Shown: positions 45,015-53,598, counted from the first letter of the stretch. The stretch: DNA of 64,000 bases from UBA1801 sp035353395 (GCA_035353395.1 DAOPZL010000013.1:1-64000), one strand, 5' to 3'. Program-made: numbers and translations. Notes: a model not told the origin generated them from the letters alone.

Positions 45015-45046
45015 ATGTATATACAATCTTGTCCCGCCCCAGACAA
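45015..45046 (-). promoter_or_regulatory. ftcD-hutU-hutC promoter with HutC box
   Basis: On the minus strand, TTGTCT (45041-45046) and TATATA (45018-45023) are 17 bp apart. The -10 is embedded in TGTATATACA (45016-45025), the TGTA-N2-TACA HutC pattern also present before fhs. Transcription would start near 45010, about 75 bp before ftcD. The arrangement implies repression by HutC and autoregulation of hutC in this operon. Confidence 0.75.
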
Positions 45047-45680
45047 GCCCCTTTTTGGCATCTTCCTCCCCGGACGGAACCGGCCGGAATCCCCCCTGGG
45101 CCGAACCCCGTCCCGGATTTGCAATTTCCCTTGCCTCAGAAAGGAATTTCCTTGAGCATGGATGCACGATCCCTCCGGGTCGTTCCGTGAACCTCCAGCC
45201 GAGAAACGCCCTGTCGGCGGCCACCAGAACCTGCGGACCGGGCCCTGCGCGAATCCTCCAGGGACTTGCCATGCCGAGCCGATCTGCCGAGATTCAGCTG
45301 CTCACGGCCAAGGGGCTCGGGTCCTCGGTGGCGAACCGTCACCGGAACAGCACGAATCCCATCGTCAGCGCCCCGATCGGGTGGGTCGTCTGGTTCCAGG
45401 GCGAGGACAACTCGCCGTAGCGCCGGCCGCTCCCGCAACACGATGGCGCCGAGGGCCGGACCCGAGGGCAGTCCCGCGACGGGATCCCGGACCCTGCCGC
45501 GGCTCTGCTCTTCCCGGCGCCGGCCCGCATGCCTCCGGGCACGCAGGCCGGCCCGGGGGGGGATCTTCCATCCGGCTTCGCGATCCCGGACACTCCGCCC
45601 CCCGGTGGAGGCTCCGCTGCTTTTTCGACCATTCCGGCCGTCCTGGGACGGCTCTACCCCATTTGACTGGAGACATCACC
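45047..45680. other. Long region upstream of the BMP gene, no confident gene
   Basis: About 630 bp. The frame 45271-45420 encodes 49 residues with high GC third positions and an end NPIVSAPIGWVVWFQGEDNS, but has no good ribosome site and no known relative, so I do not call it. A one-base-spaced inverted repeat AAGGAATTTCCTT lies near 45140. No purine riboswitch pattern was recognised. The promoter of the BMP/adenine deaminase genes should lie here. Confidence 0.4.
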
Positions 45681-46760
45681 ATGAAGGCACACAAGTCCAT
45701 CGCGATCATCCTCGGCGGCTGCGCCCTCCTCGCCCCCGCGCACCTCGCGGCCCAGGCGCCGCTGAAGGTCGGTTTCGTCTACCTGGATCCCATCGGCGAC
45801 GCTGGCTGGACCTACCAGCACGAGCTCGGCCGCAACCAGCTGGAAGCGGCGTTCAAGGGCAGGGTGGCCACGCAGAAGGTGGAAAGCGTTCCCGAGGGCG
45901 GGGATGCGGAGCGCGTCATCCGCGAGATGGCCCAGAGCGGGTGCAAGGTCGTGTTCACCACCTCCTTCGGCTACATGAACCCCACCCTCAAGGTGGCCAA
46001 GGCCTATCCGAAGACGGTCTTCCTCAACTGCACGGGCTACAAGACGGCCGCGAACGTCGGCATCTACAACGACCGCTACTACGAGGGCCGCTACCTCTGC
46101 GGCATCCTGGCCGGCAAGATGACCCGGAAGAACCTCGTCGGCTACGTCGCCGCCTTCCCGGTCCCCGAGGTGCTCCAGGACATCAACGCCTTCACGCGGG
46201 GCATGCGGAGCGTCAATCCCAAGGCCGAGGTGCGCGTGGTCTGGCTGAACTCCTGGTTCGACCCCGGCAAGGAGCGCGAGGGGGCGCTGTCCCTCATCGC
46301 CCAGGGCGTCGACCTCGTCACCCACCACTCCGATTCGACCGCCGTGGTCAAGGCCGCCGAGGAGAAGGGCGTCTATTCCATCGCCTGCGACTCCGACATG
46401 TCGAAGTACGGCCCCAGGACCATGCTCACCGCCTCGGTCCGGGTCTGGGGCGACTACTACATCCAGACCGTCAGGCAGGTCATGGACGGCAAGTGGAAAG
46501 CCGTTAACACCTTCGAAGGCATCAAGGGCGGCATGATCAAGCTGGCCCCCTTCAACGCGGCGGTCCCCAAGGACGTGGCGGCCCTGGTCAACAAGGTCCA
46601 GGGCGACATCGTCAGCGGCAGGCTCCATCCCTTCACCGGCCCCGTGGTGGATCAGGTCGGCAAGACCCGAGTCCCGGCAGGGAAGACCATGACCGACCTG
46701 GAACTCGAGAAGATGGACTACTTCGTCCAGGGCGTCGCGGCGGAACTGCCCAAGAACTGA
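45681..46760 (+). CDS. BMP-family substrate-binding lipoprotein-like protein (nucleoside/purine uptake)
   Basis: A 359-residue secreted protein with a Sec signal peptide (about 1-24) and mature start near APLKVGFVYLDP. Basic membrane protein (BMP/PnrA) features are VGFVYLDPIGDAGWTYQHEL, the early Asp/Trp ligand region, and HHSDSTAVVKAAEEKG near 215-230. No lipobox Cys is at the cleavage site. BMP proteins bind nucleosides or purines for ABC importers. Two adenine deaminase genes follow, so a purine is likely. No ATPase or permease is adjacent. Confidence 0.9.
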   Translation: MKAHKSIAIILGGCALLAPAHLAAQAPLKVGFVYLDPIGDAGWTYQHELGRNQLEAAFKGRVATQKVESVPEGGDAERVIREMAQSGCKVVFTTSFGYMNPTLKVAKAYPKTVFLNCTGYKTAANVGIYNDRYYEGRYLCGILAGKMTRKNLVGYVAAFPVPEVLQDINAFTRGMRSVNPKAEVRVVWLNSWFDPGKEREGALSLIAQGVDLVTHHSDSTAVVKAAEEKGVYSIACDSDMSKYGPRTMLTASVRVWGDYYIQTVRQVMDGKWKAVNTFEGIKGGMIKLAPFNAAVPKDVAALVNKVQGDIVSGRLHPFTGPVVDQVGKTRVPAGKTMTDLELEKMDYFVQGVAAELPKN

Positions 46761-46793
46761 ACCGCGGCCCCGACAGATCCCACGAACCCCCTT

Positions 46794-46825
46794 CCTCGGG
46801 CGCCGGCGCAGGCCGGGGCCCGAGG
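46794..46825 (+). other. Intercistronic hairpin after the BMP gene
   Basis: CCTCGGGC (46794-46801) pairs with GCCCGAGG (46818-46825), and GCCGG/CCGG in between can extend the stem. No T-tract follows. It separates the binding-protein gene from the first adenine deaminase, as the hairpin at 2654-2676 separates tctC from tctB. A role in stabilising the upstream message is inferred. Confidence 0.5.
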
Positions 46826-46847
46826 ACGCTCAAGGACCATCACGCTC

Positions 46848-48632
46848 ATGAACAAGAATTCGATCCAAGACTTGAAGGAACTGATCCGCGCCGGCCTGGG
46901 AAAGACCCCGGCCCACACGGTCGTGCGTCACGGCCAACTGGTCAACGTGGTCACCCGGGAGATCTATCCCGCGGACATCGCCATCCACAAGGACACCATC
47001 GTCGCCGTGGGGGACGTGGCCGCCTACATCGGCCCCGACACGAGGTTCATCGACGCGGGCGGGAAGTACCTCGTCCCCGGCCTCATCGACGGCCACCTGC
47101 ACAGCGAGTGCAGCAAGATGAGCCTGACCAGCTTCGCCAAGGCCGTGGTGCCTTCCGGGACGACCAGCATCGTCTCGGGGCTGGACGAATACATCTCGGT
47201 CTCGGGCCTCGAGGGCCTCAGGGAGGTCCTGGACGAGATGAAACAGGGCCCCCTCAAGGTCTTCTGGGGCGCGCCCTTCAAGACCCCCTACACCTTCCCG
47301 CCCTCGACGATCGCCTTCGACATCAAGAAGGAGGTGCATGCCGAGGTCCAGAAATGGCCCGAGTGCTTCGGCGTATGGGAGACCGTGCGCGAATTCATCC
47401 AGGAGGAGGACGAGGACACCCTCGGCGCGATCCTCGAGGCGGGCCGGAACCACCTGCCGGTGTTCGGCTGCGCCCCCATGGCCCGCGGAAGGGAGCTCAA
47501 CGGCTACCTGTGCGCCGGGGTCCGCCTCGACCACGAGAGCTACGACCACGAGGAGGTGGTGGAGAAGCTCCGCAAGGGCATGCACGTGCTGATCCGCGAG
47601 TCCTCCGTGACCCACTTCCTGAAGGAGAACATGCGCGCGGTCTCCGAGGTGAATCCCGCCTTCGCCCGCCGCGTGAGCTTCTGCACCGACGACGTCACCG
47701 CCACGGACGTGCTCGCGAAGGGGCACGTGGACCACCTGGTCCGCCTGGCCATGGCGGAGGGCGTGGACCCGCTCACCGCGATCCAGATGGGCACCCTCAA
47801 CAGCGCCGAGGCCTACCGGATCGACCATCTCGTGGGTTCGATCACGCCCGGCCGGCTGGCCGACATCCTCATCGTCGACGATCCCGCGAGCTTCAAGGTC
47901 GAGCGCGTGATCAGCAACGGAGTCCTGGTGGCCCAGGACGGCAGGATCACCTCCAGCCTCCAGCCCCCGGCGAGGAGCGCGGTCCTCAGCGGCGCCCTGA
48001 AACGCCCCCTGGCGAAGCCCGAGGACTTCGAATACAGGGTCGGAATCAGGAGCGGCCAGGCGACGGTGCTCTCCATGGACGTGAAGGGCCCCTTCGTGCG
48101 CAAGCGCCGCGATGCGACCCTCCCGGTCGTGGACTCGGTCGTCCAGCCCGACCCGCGGCAGGACGTCCTTCTGGTCTCGGTGCTCGAGCGGTTCGGCCGG
48201 AACGGGAACCAGTCCCTGGCCTTCTGCTCCGGGTGGAAACTGAAGCGGGGCGCCATGGCGTCCTCCGCGGCGCCCGACGACAACAACCTCATCTGCCTGG
48301 GGACGAACGCCCTCGACATGTCGGTAGCGGTGAACCATCTCATCGTCAACGGTGGCGGCCAGGTGGTCGTGGACGGCGGCAAGGTGGTGGAATTCCTCCC
48401 CCTGCCCGTGGGGGGCATCGTCTCCGACCTCGAGCCCTCCGAGATCGCCCGCCGCGAGGAACTGCTGGCCGAGGCCGCCAGGAACCTCGGCTGCGACCTT
48501 CCGGACCCGCTGATGTACATGTTCTTCCTCCCCATCACGGCCATTCCCGACTACGCGATCACGGACGCCGGACCCGTCGACTGCGTCGCCCTGAGGACCT
48601 TCGATCCCGTGCTGCGGCTGACGGAGGGATAA
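46848..48632 (+). CDS. Adenine deaminase-like amidohydrolase, divergent copy
   Basis: A 594-residue amidohydrolase. The metal HxH is in LIDGHLHSECSKMS (about 82-95), a further ligand region is RLDHESYDHEE near 225, and the Asp pair is CTDDVTATD near 282. In the C-terminal domain, the stretch that reads AHDSHNII in ordinary adenine deaminases is replaced by APDDNNLI (near 477-484). This suggests a changed substrate or mechanism, perhaps another aminopurine. It lies 87 bp after the BMP gene and 47 bp before the second deaminase. Confidence 0.8.
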   Translation: MNKNSIQDLKELIRAGLGKTPAHTVVRHGQLVNVVTREIYPADIAIHKDTIVAVGDVAAYIGPDTRFIDAGGKYLVPGLIDGHLHSECSKMSLTSFAKAVVPSGTTSIVSGLDEYISVSGLEGLREVLDEMKQGPLKVFWGAPFKTPYTFPPSTIAFDIKKEVHAEVQKWPECFGVWETVREFIQEEDEDTLGAILEAGRNHLPVFGCAPMARGRELNGYLCAGVRLDHESYDHEEVVEKLRKGMHVLIRESSVTHFLKENMRAVSEVNPAFARRVSFCTDDVTATDVLAKGHVDHLVRLAMAEGVDPLTAIQMGTLNSAEAYRIDHLVGSITPGRLADILIVDDPASFKVERVISNGVLVAQDGRITSSLQPPARSAVLSGALKRPLAKPEDFEYRVGIRSGQATVLSMDVKGPFVRKRRDATLPVVDSVVQPDPRQDVLLVSVLERFGRNGNQSLAFCSGWKLKRGAMASSAAPDDNNLICLGTNALDMSVAVNHLIVNGGGQVVVDGGKVVEFLPLPVGGIVSDLEPSEIARREELLAEAARNLGCDLPDPLMYMFFLPITAIPDYAITDAGPVDCVALRTFDPVLRLTEG

Positions 48633-48679
48633 TCTTGATCCATCATTCGAACGGAGAATCACCCAGAAAGGGCCATCCC

Positions 48680-50419
48680 ATGGACAAGCCAGCCATGAAG
48701 AAGTTGATCGAGGTCGCGGCCGGGCGCCGTCCCGCCGACCTGGTCGTGAAGAACTGCAAGGTGGTCGACGTCCACGGCGGCACGATCCTCGAGGGCGACG
48801 TCGCCGTCGCCGACGGGGTCATCGCCGGCGTCGGCGCCTACGAGGGCGCCGAGGAGTACGACGCCGGCGGCCGGTATCTCTCTCCCGGCTTCACGGACAG
48901 CCACATCCACATCGAGTCCTCCTACGTGAGCCCCGAGGAGATCGGCCGGCTGCTTGTGCCCTGCGGAGCGACCACGATCGTCGCGGACCCGCACGAGATC
49001 GTGAACGTGTGCGGCCTCGACGGGCTGGACTACATGATGCGGGCGGCGGAGCGCACGGTGCTGGACATCAAGTTCATGATCCCCTCCTGCGTGCCGGCGA
49101 CCCCCTTCGAGCATGCGGGGGCCGTCATCGACGCCCCGGCCATGGCCGGCCGCATCGGCGACCCGCGGATCCTGGGCCTGGGAGAGTTCATGAACTATCC
49201 CGGCGTCATCGGCGCCCAGGACGAGATCCTCGACAAGCTGCAGGTCGCCCACGGCGCGGGCAAGCTCATCGACGGGCACAGCCCGGCGGTGGCGGGCCTC
49301 GGCCTGAACGCCTACGTGGCCGCGGGGATCCACACGGACCACGAGTGCTCCACCGTGGAGGAGATGCGCGACCGCATCTCCCGCGGCATGTACGTGCTGC
49401 TGAGGCAGGGTTCGGCGTGCCACAACCTCCAGGACCTGCTGAAGGCCGTCACCCCGGCGAACGTCCGCCGCTGCCTCCTGTGCTCGGACGACCGCCAGCC
49501 CAAGACGATCTTCGAGCGGGGACACCTGGACGACCACCTGCGCATCTGCGTGGCAAGCGGCATCGACCCCATCGAGGCGATCCGGATGGCCAGCCTGAAC
49601 GCGGCCGAGTGCTTCCGGCTCCACGACCGGGGCGCCGTCGCACCGGGCCTGCGCGCGGACCTGGTCCTGCTGGACGACCTCGCCGGCTTCAAGGTCCGGG
49701 CCGTGTTCATCGGCGGGAAGCTGGTCGCGGAGGACGGGACCTACCTTCCTCCGGTGGAGCGGTGCGACACTTCCGCCGTGCAGGGGTGCTTCCACGTGAA
49801 GGACTTCTCCGCCGGGAGGCTGCGCATGCCGCTGGCCTCGGACAAGGTCCACGTCATCGACATCCTCCCGGGCGGCGTCGTGACGGGGAAGGGCGTCGCG
49901 GAGGTGCGGCGCGACGCCCAGGGCGCCTACCTCCACGACCCGGCCAGCGGCGTGGTCAAGGTCGCGGTGGTCGAACGCCACCAGGCCACCGGGAACGTCG
50001 CCCTCGGCCTGCTCCGCGGCTACGGCATCCGGGGCGGCGCGATCGCCCTCTCGATCGCCCACGACTCCCACAACATCATCGTCGTGGGCGACAACGACCC
50101 GGACATGGCCTTCGCGGTGGAGACGCTGATCGGCCAGGGCGGCGGCATGGTGCTCGCCCGGGAAGGGCGCGCCCTGGAGGCGATCCCGCTTCCCATCGGC
50201 GGGCTGATGAGCGACCGGGACGGAGCGTGGGTGGAGCGGCAGCTCACCAGGTTCCACGCCGCCGCCCACGAGCGGCTGCACGTGAACCCCGGCGTCGACC
50301 CGGTCATGACCCTGTGCTTCATGTCCCTGGCGGTCATCCCGGAGTTGAAGCTGACCGACATGGGGCTGTTCGACGTGACGACCTTCTCCTTCATCCCCAC
50401 GGAAGCGAAGGAAGCCTGA
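48680..50419 (+). CDS. ade: Adenine deaminase
   Basis: A 579-residue enzyme of the usual Ade size. FTDSHIHIESSYVSP (about 72-86) holds the metal-binding HxH, GHSPAVAGLGLNAYVAAGIHTDHE near 195-218 holds the next ligands, and CSDDRQPKTI near 272 the catalytic Asp. The C-terminal AHDSHNIIVVGDND motif is intact. It deaminates adenine to hypoxanthine, releasing ammonia. It forms a purine-salvage run with the BMP protein and the divergent paralogue. Confidence 0.93.
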   Translation: MDKPAMKKLIEVAAGRRPADLVVKNCKVVDVHGGTILEGDVAVADGVIAGVGAYEGAEEYDAGGRYLSPGFTDSHIHIESSYVSPEEIGRLLVPCGATTIVADPHEIVNVCGLDGLDYMMRAAERTVLDIKFMIPSCVPATPFEHAGAVIDAPAMAGRIGDPRILGLGEFMNYPGVIGAQDEILDKLQVAHGAGKLIDGHSPAVAGLGLNAYVAAGIHTDHECSTVEEMRDRISRGMYVLLRQGSACHNLQDLLKAVTPANVRRCLLCSDDRQPKTIFERGHLDDHLRICVASGIDPIEAIRMASLNAAECFRLHDRGAVAPGLRADLVLLDDLAGFKVRAVFIGGKLVAEDGTYLPPVERCDTSAVQGCFHVKDFSAGRLRMPLASDKVHVIDILPGGVVTGKGVAEVRRDAQGAYLHDPASGVVKVAVVERHQATGNVALGLLRGYGIRGGAIALSIAHDSHNIIVVGDNDPDMAFAVETLIGQGGGMVLAREGRALEAIPLPIGGLMSDRDGAWVERQLTRFHAAAHERLHVNPGVDPVMTLCFMSLAVIPELKLTDMGLFDVTTFSFIPTEAKEA

Positions 50420-50466
50420 AGATCCCCGGAAGGAAGGGCCTGTGGACCCGGAACAGGAGGTGGACC

Positions 50467-50718
50467 TTGGCTGATCCAGCCGAAAACCCGGAGGTGCGCG
50501 GCCTGGGTCCTCAGGCCTGTCCCCATTGCGGCAGCCTGAAGATCCGGAGGAACCTGGAGCTCGGCCAGACCGCCGAGGCCGGCCACATCGGCCTGCCCTA
50601 CCGCGCCGGCGGCATCTTCACCGGCACGGAGGCACTCCTGGCCGATCTCTGCGAGACCTGCGGGACGGTGGTCAGGCTCTCCGTGAAGGAGACCCGGAGG
50701 AAGTGGATCTCCTCCTGA
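50467..50718 (+). CDS. Small zinc-ribbon protein, TTG start
   Basis: An 83-residue protein with two Cys pairs, CPHCGS near residues 18-23 and CETCGT near 66-71, forming a likely zinc ribbon. The middle contains GLPYRAGGIFTGTEALLADL. TTG 50467 is preferred because a strong AGGAGG ends 5-6 bases upstream and no ATG fits. Its stop abuts the stop of the convergent gene. Such ribbons occur in small stress or nucleic-acid-binding proteins; no specific function is claimed. Confidence 0.65.
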   Translation: MADPAENPEVRGLGPQACPHCGSLKIRRNLELGQTAEAGHIGLPYRAGGIFTGTEALLADLCETCGTVVRLSVKETRRKWISS

Positions 50719-51360
50719 TCACCTCACCTCGGCGACGTAGACGTAGTGGTCGCGCATGAAGCCGATGTACTCCCTGCGGTAGACGAGGTAGACCGTCAGG
50801 GAGTACTCCCGGCCGGGCTGCAGGCGGTCGTACGCATCCCCGGCAATGCCGGCCAGGTGGTAGAAGGGGCCCGAGCGCGTCGTCCCCTCCGCCTCCAGCA
50901 GGGTGCCTGCGTGGCAGGGCTGGCTCACGCGGACCTTGAGGGTCATCTTCCCGGCCGGCTTCACCGGGCCGTACCCCGCGTCCCCCAGGAGGGGCTTCGG
51001 AGACTCCATCGGCGTCTCGGACACCTCGTAGCCGGCCGGATCCATCGTCCGGAATTCGGCCAGGAGGCGCTTCATCTCCTCGATGCGGTCCTTGAACAGG
51101 GGCACGTTCTCCGGCGAGCCGGGACCCTCCTGGGCGGCCTTGAGCCGGGTCTCGTAGCCCGCGATCTCCAGTTCGACGGCCTTCACCGTGGCGGAGACGA
51201 GTTCGCCCTTGAGCGAGCCCTCCCCGGCGGTGCCCCGGCCTGCCGGGAGGACGGGATTCGCCACGCCGCCCGGGGTCCCGGGCACGCTGGAGGGCGATCC
51301 CGCGTGGCCGATTCCCCCCGCGAGGGCGGACAGGATGATGCCCGATGCCAGTCTTTTCAT
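50719..51360 (-). CDS. Secreted protein of unknown function
   Basis: A 213-residue protein with a signal peptide (about 1-20, ending GHAGS). A helical stretch at about 55-105 (LKGELVSATVKAVELEIAGYE, then FKDRIEEMKRLLAEF) precedes a beta-rich domain with KMTLKVRVSQPC, then GREYSLTVYLVYRREYIGF, which suggests an Ig-like or carrier fold. It is divergent from the GNAT gene, 83 bp apart. No family is recognised. Confidence 0.6.
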   Translation of the reverse strand: MKRLASGIILSALAGGIGHAGSPSSVPGTPGGVANPVLPAGRGTAGEGSLKGELVSATVKAVELEIAGYETRLKAAQEGPGSPENVPLFKDRIEEMKRLLAEFRTMDPAGYEVSETPMESPKPLLGDAGYGPVKPAGKMTLKVRVSQPCHAGTLLEAEGTTRSGPFYHLAGIAGDAYDRLQPGREYSLTVYLVYRREYIGFMRDHYVYVAEVR

Positions 51361-51443
51361 GGATGTCTCCTGGACTCCATCCTAGCAACCACGCCGCTGC
51401 CGGACCCGGTGCTATGCTCCATGCCGACTGGAAGCGAGGTTCC

Positions 51444-51941
51444 ATGGACCCTACGATCCGCCGGATGGATGCCGCCGAGGCTCCGGCCCTGGCCGCCTTC
51501 GGGGAGGCCTGCTTCCGGGAGGCCTTCCGGGAGCACTTCGCTCCGGCGGCCATGGACGCCCTGTGCGCCCAAGTCTTCGCCCTGCCGGTGATGGCGGGGC
51601 TCATCCGCACGGGGGCCTGGGTGGCCGGAGACTGGCAGGGCTACGTCGCCCTGGGGGAGACCCCCTGCCCCTTCGGCGGACTGGCCCCCCCCACGGCGGA
51701 AGTGGCGCGCCTCTACGTGCTCCGCCGCTGGCAGGGGACGGGGACCGCAGACCTGCTCATGGCGCGCGCCGCGCGGGAGGCCCGGGAGCGGCGGCACCGC
51801 AGCCTGTGGCTCCAGGCCTTCGGGGGAAACCCGCGGGCCCTTGCCTTCTACCGGCGCTGGGGGTTCCGGGACTACGGCCCCTGCGGAGTCGCCTGCGCGG
51901 GCCTCCTGCTCCCCCACCGGATGATGGGCAGGGACCTCTAG
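51444..51941 (+). CDS. GNAT-family N-acetyltransferase
   Basis: A 165-residue acetyltransferase. VARLYVLRRWQGTGTADLLM near residues 90-109 is the CoA-binding motif A in the RxxGxG/A form, and NPRALAFYRRWGF near 133-145 is motif B. Substrate is unknown. ATG 51444 follows GCGAGG. Its TAG stop overlaps the metA stop on the other strand through the palindrome CTAG. Confidence 0.85.
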   Translation: MDPTIRRMDAAEAPALAAFGEACFREAFREHFAPAAMDALCAQVFALPVMAGLIRTGAWVAGDWQGYVALGETPCPFGGLAPPTAEVARLYVLRRWQGTGTADLLMARAAREARERRHRSLWLQAFGGNPRALAFYRRWGFRDYGPCGVACAGLLLPHRMMGRDL

Positions 51942-52867
51942 CTTTCCCGCGCCGTGATGTCCACGAGGTCGTAGGGGGTCTGCTGGTAGACGTAGTAGTT
52001 CAGCCAGTTGGAGTAGAGCAGGTTCGCGTGCCCGCGCCAGAGGACCTGGGGATCCCGGGCCGGGTCGTCGCCGGGGAAGTAGTGGCAGGGGACCGGGATG
52101 GGCATCCCCTTGTCGAGGTCCCGGAGGTACTCGGCCTTGAGGGTCAGGGGATCGTACTCGGAGTGCCCCGTCACGAAGATGTGCCGCCGGTCCTCGGAGA
52201 TGACCAGGTAGACGCCGGATTCCTCGGACTCGGAGAGCAGGACCAGCCCCGGGACGGCGAGGATGTCCTCGCGCCGGACCTCGGTATGGCGCGAATGGGG
52301 CACGAAGAACGAGTCGTCGAACCCCCTCAGCAGCCTCTCGTAGCGGACGTTGATGTGGTGCGGGAAGACCCCGAACATCTTCCCGGGCAGGGCGTGCTTC
52401 GGGATGCCGTAGTAGTGGTAGAGCCCCGCCTGCGCCCCCCAGCAGATGTAGAACGTGGACGTGACGTGGACCCGCGCCCAGTCCATGACCTCCGTGAGTT
52501 CCTGCCAGTAGTCCACCTCCTCGAAGGGCATGGTCTCCACGGGCGCGCCCGTGATGATGAGGCCGTCGAAGTTCCGGTCCCGGATCTCGGCGAAGGTGGC
52601 GTAGTGCTCCAGGAGGTGCTCCGCGGGCGTGTTCCGGGACTCGTGGCTCTCCATGTGCAGCAGCACGATCTCCACCTGGAGGGGCGAGTTCCCGAGGAGG
52701 CGCAGCAGCTGCGTCTCCGTGGCGATCTTGGTGGGCATCAGGTTGAGGATGGCGATCTGGAGCGGGCGGATGTCCTGGTGGAGCGCCCGGTCCTCGCTCA
52801 TCACGAAGATGTTCTCGCTCTCGAGGATGCCCGTGGCGGGCAGGGAATCGGGGATCTTGACGGGCAT
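51938..52867 (-). CDS. metA: Homoserine O-acyltransferase (MetA), predicted acetyl-CoA type
   Basis: A 309-residue enzyme with the catalytic triad at the E. coli MetA positions: Cys142 in YICWGAQAG, and His235 and Glu237 in TGHSEYD. It acylates homoserine for methionine synthesis. Residue 111 is Glu (TGAPVETMPF), whereas E. coli succinyltransferase has Gly; in studied MetA enzymes Glu111 favours acetyl-CoA. So this is probably a homoserine O-acetyltransferase despite the metA label. Its leader carries a SAM-I riboswitch. Confidence 0.95.
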   Translation of the reverse strand: MPVKIPDSLPATGILESENIFVMSEDRALHQDIRPLQIAILNLMPTKIATETQLLRLLGNSPLQVEIVLLHMESHESRNTPAEHLLEHYATFAEIRDRNFDGLIITGAPVETMPFEEVDYWQELTEVMDWARVHVTSTFYICWGAQAGLYHYYGIPKHALPGKMFGVFPHHINVRYERLLRGFDDSFFVPHSRHTEVRREDILAVPGLVLLSESEESGVYLVISEDRRHIFVTGHSEYDPLTLKAEYLRDLDKGMPIPVPCHYFPGDDPARDPQVLWRGHANLLYSNWLNYYVYQQTPYDLVDITARES

Positions 52868-52949
52868 GGCCGGCTCCTGATGGGCTTTGTCGCTCCCGCG
52901 AGGATCCGGAAAGGTTCGATTCCCAGGCTTCTGATCCGTCAGTCCACGA

Positions 52950-53062
52950 CAGCTCGTCATCTTTCCCGCGGCCCAAGCCGCGGGCAGGAATTGGCACCAC
53001 GCTCTCGCGAGCAGGTTGCCAAGGTTTCACAGGGCCCGTCCCTCCACCTTTCTGGATACCAC
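52950..53062 (-). promoter_or_regulatory. SAM-I (S-box) riboswitch controlling metA
   Basis: Read toward metA, the leader contains the S-box core in order: GGTGGAGGGACGGGCCC, then TGAAACC, GGCAACC, GGTGCCAATTCC, a P4 stem CCCGCGGC-TTGG-GCCGCGGG (52965-52984), then AAAGATGA. These are the conserved blocks of class I SAM aptamers in the right order and spacing. A terminator with a T-run is not seen before metA, about 85 bp on, so control may be translational. SAM binding would lower MetA production. Confidence 0.9.
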
Positions 53063-53154
53063 GCTTTGGAACTGACAAAGATCTCGTGCAGCTCCAGCAT
53101 CAGGCAAACGGGCGGTCTTGCCAAGGGGCTGGGGTAAGCCCGTGCAGAACTCTT

Positions 53155-53598
53155 TCAGATGCAGTAGTTCGCCACGAGGACTTCCTCCTTCGCCCGCTGC
53201 CGCTCCAGCAGTGCGGCCAGGGAGAGGTTCCCGTAGACCCGGCCGAGGGCTTCGCTGCCCTCGGCCCACAGCTCCTGGAGGACGCAGGCGTCCGGCCTGC
53301 CGCAGCAGCCCGAGCCGCCGGGACAGTCCGAAAGCTGGAGGGGGCCCTCCAGGGCCTCGAGGATCGACAGCACGGAGATCTCCGCCGGAGGGCGCGCCAG
53401 GGTGTAGCCCCCCTTGGCCCCGCGCACGGCCTGCACGATCCCCGCCTTGCGCAGCGGCACCATCAGCTGCTCCAGGTAGGTGCCCGGAAGGTGCTCCCGC
53501 TCCACGATCTCCTTCAGGAAGGTGGAGCCGTGGCCGTGGGAGCGCGCCAGGACCAGCATGGCCCGCATTCCGTAGATGGCTCGGGAGGAGAATTTCAT
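53155..53598 (-). CDS. Rrf2-family regulator with four Cys (IscR/CymR-like)
   Basis: A 147-residue regulator. The winged helix covers about 1-75 (MKFSSRAIYGMRAMLVLA, RGAKGGYTLARPP). A Cys cluster, DCPGGSGCCGRPDAC near residues 90-104, offers C-x5-C-C-x5-C spacing close to the three Fe-S ligands of IscR. It may sense Fe-S status, NO or cysteine. It lies upstream of the metA riboswitch on the same strand and diverges from glgP; cysK is 2.6 kb away. Confidence 0.9.
   Translation of the reverse strand: MKFSSRAIYGMRAMLVLARSHGHGSTFLKEIVEREHLPGTYLEQLMVPLRKAGIVQAVRGAKGGYTLARPPAEISVLSILEALEGPLQLSDCPGGSGCCGRPDACVLQELWAEGSEALGRVYGNLSLAALLERQRAKEEVLVANYCI

Noticed and set aside
45047..45680. Purine riboswitch upstream of the BMP/adenine deaminase genes
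   Set aside because: The conserved purine aptamer loop sequences were not found; the region is GC-rich without the expected stems.
52905..52925. GGTTCGATTCCC resembling a tRNA T-loop on the plus strand
   Set aside because: No matching acceptor, D or anticodon arms could be placed; the stretch is the metA leader downstream of the SAM riboswitch.
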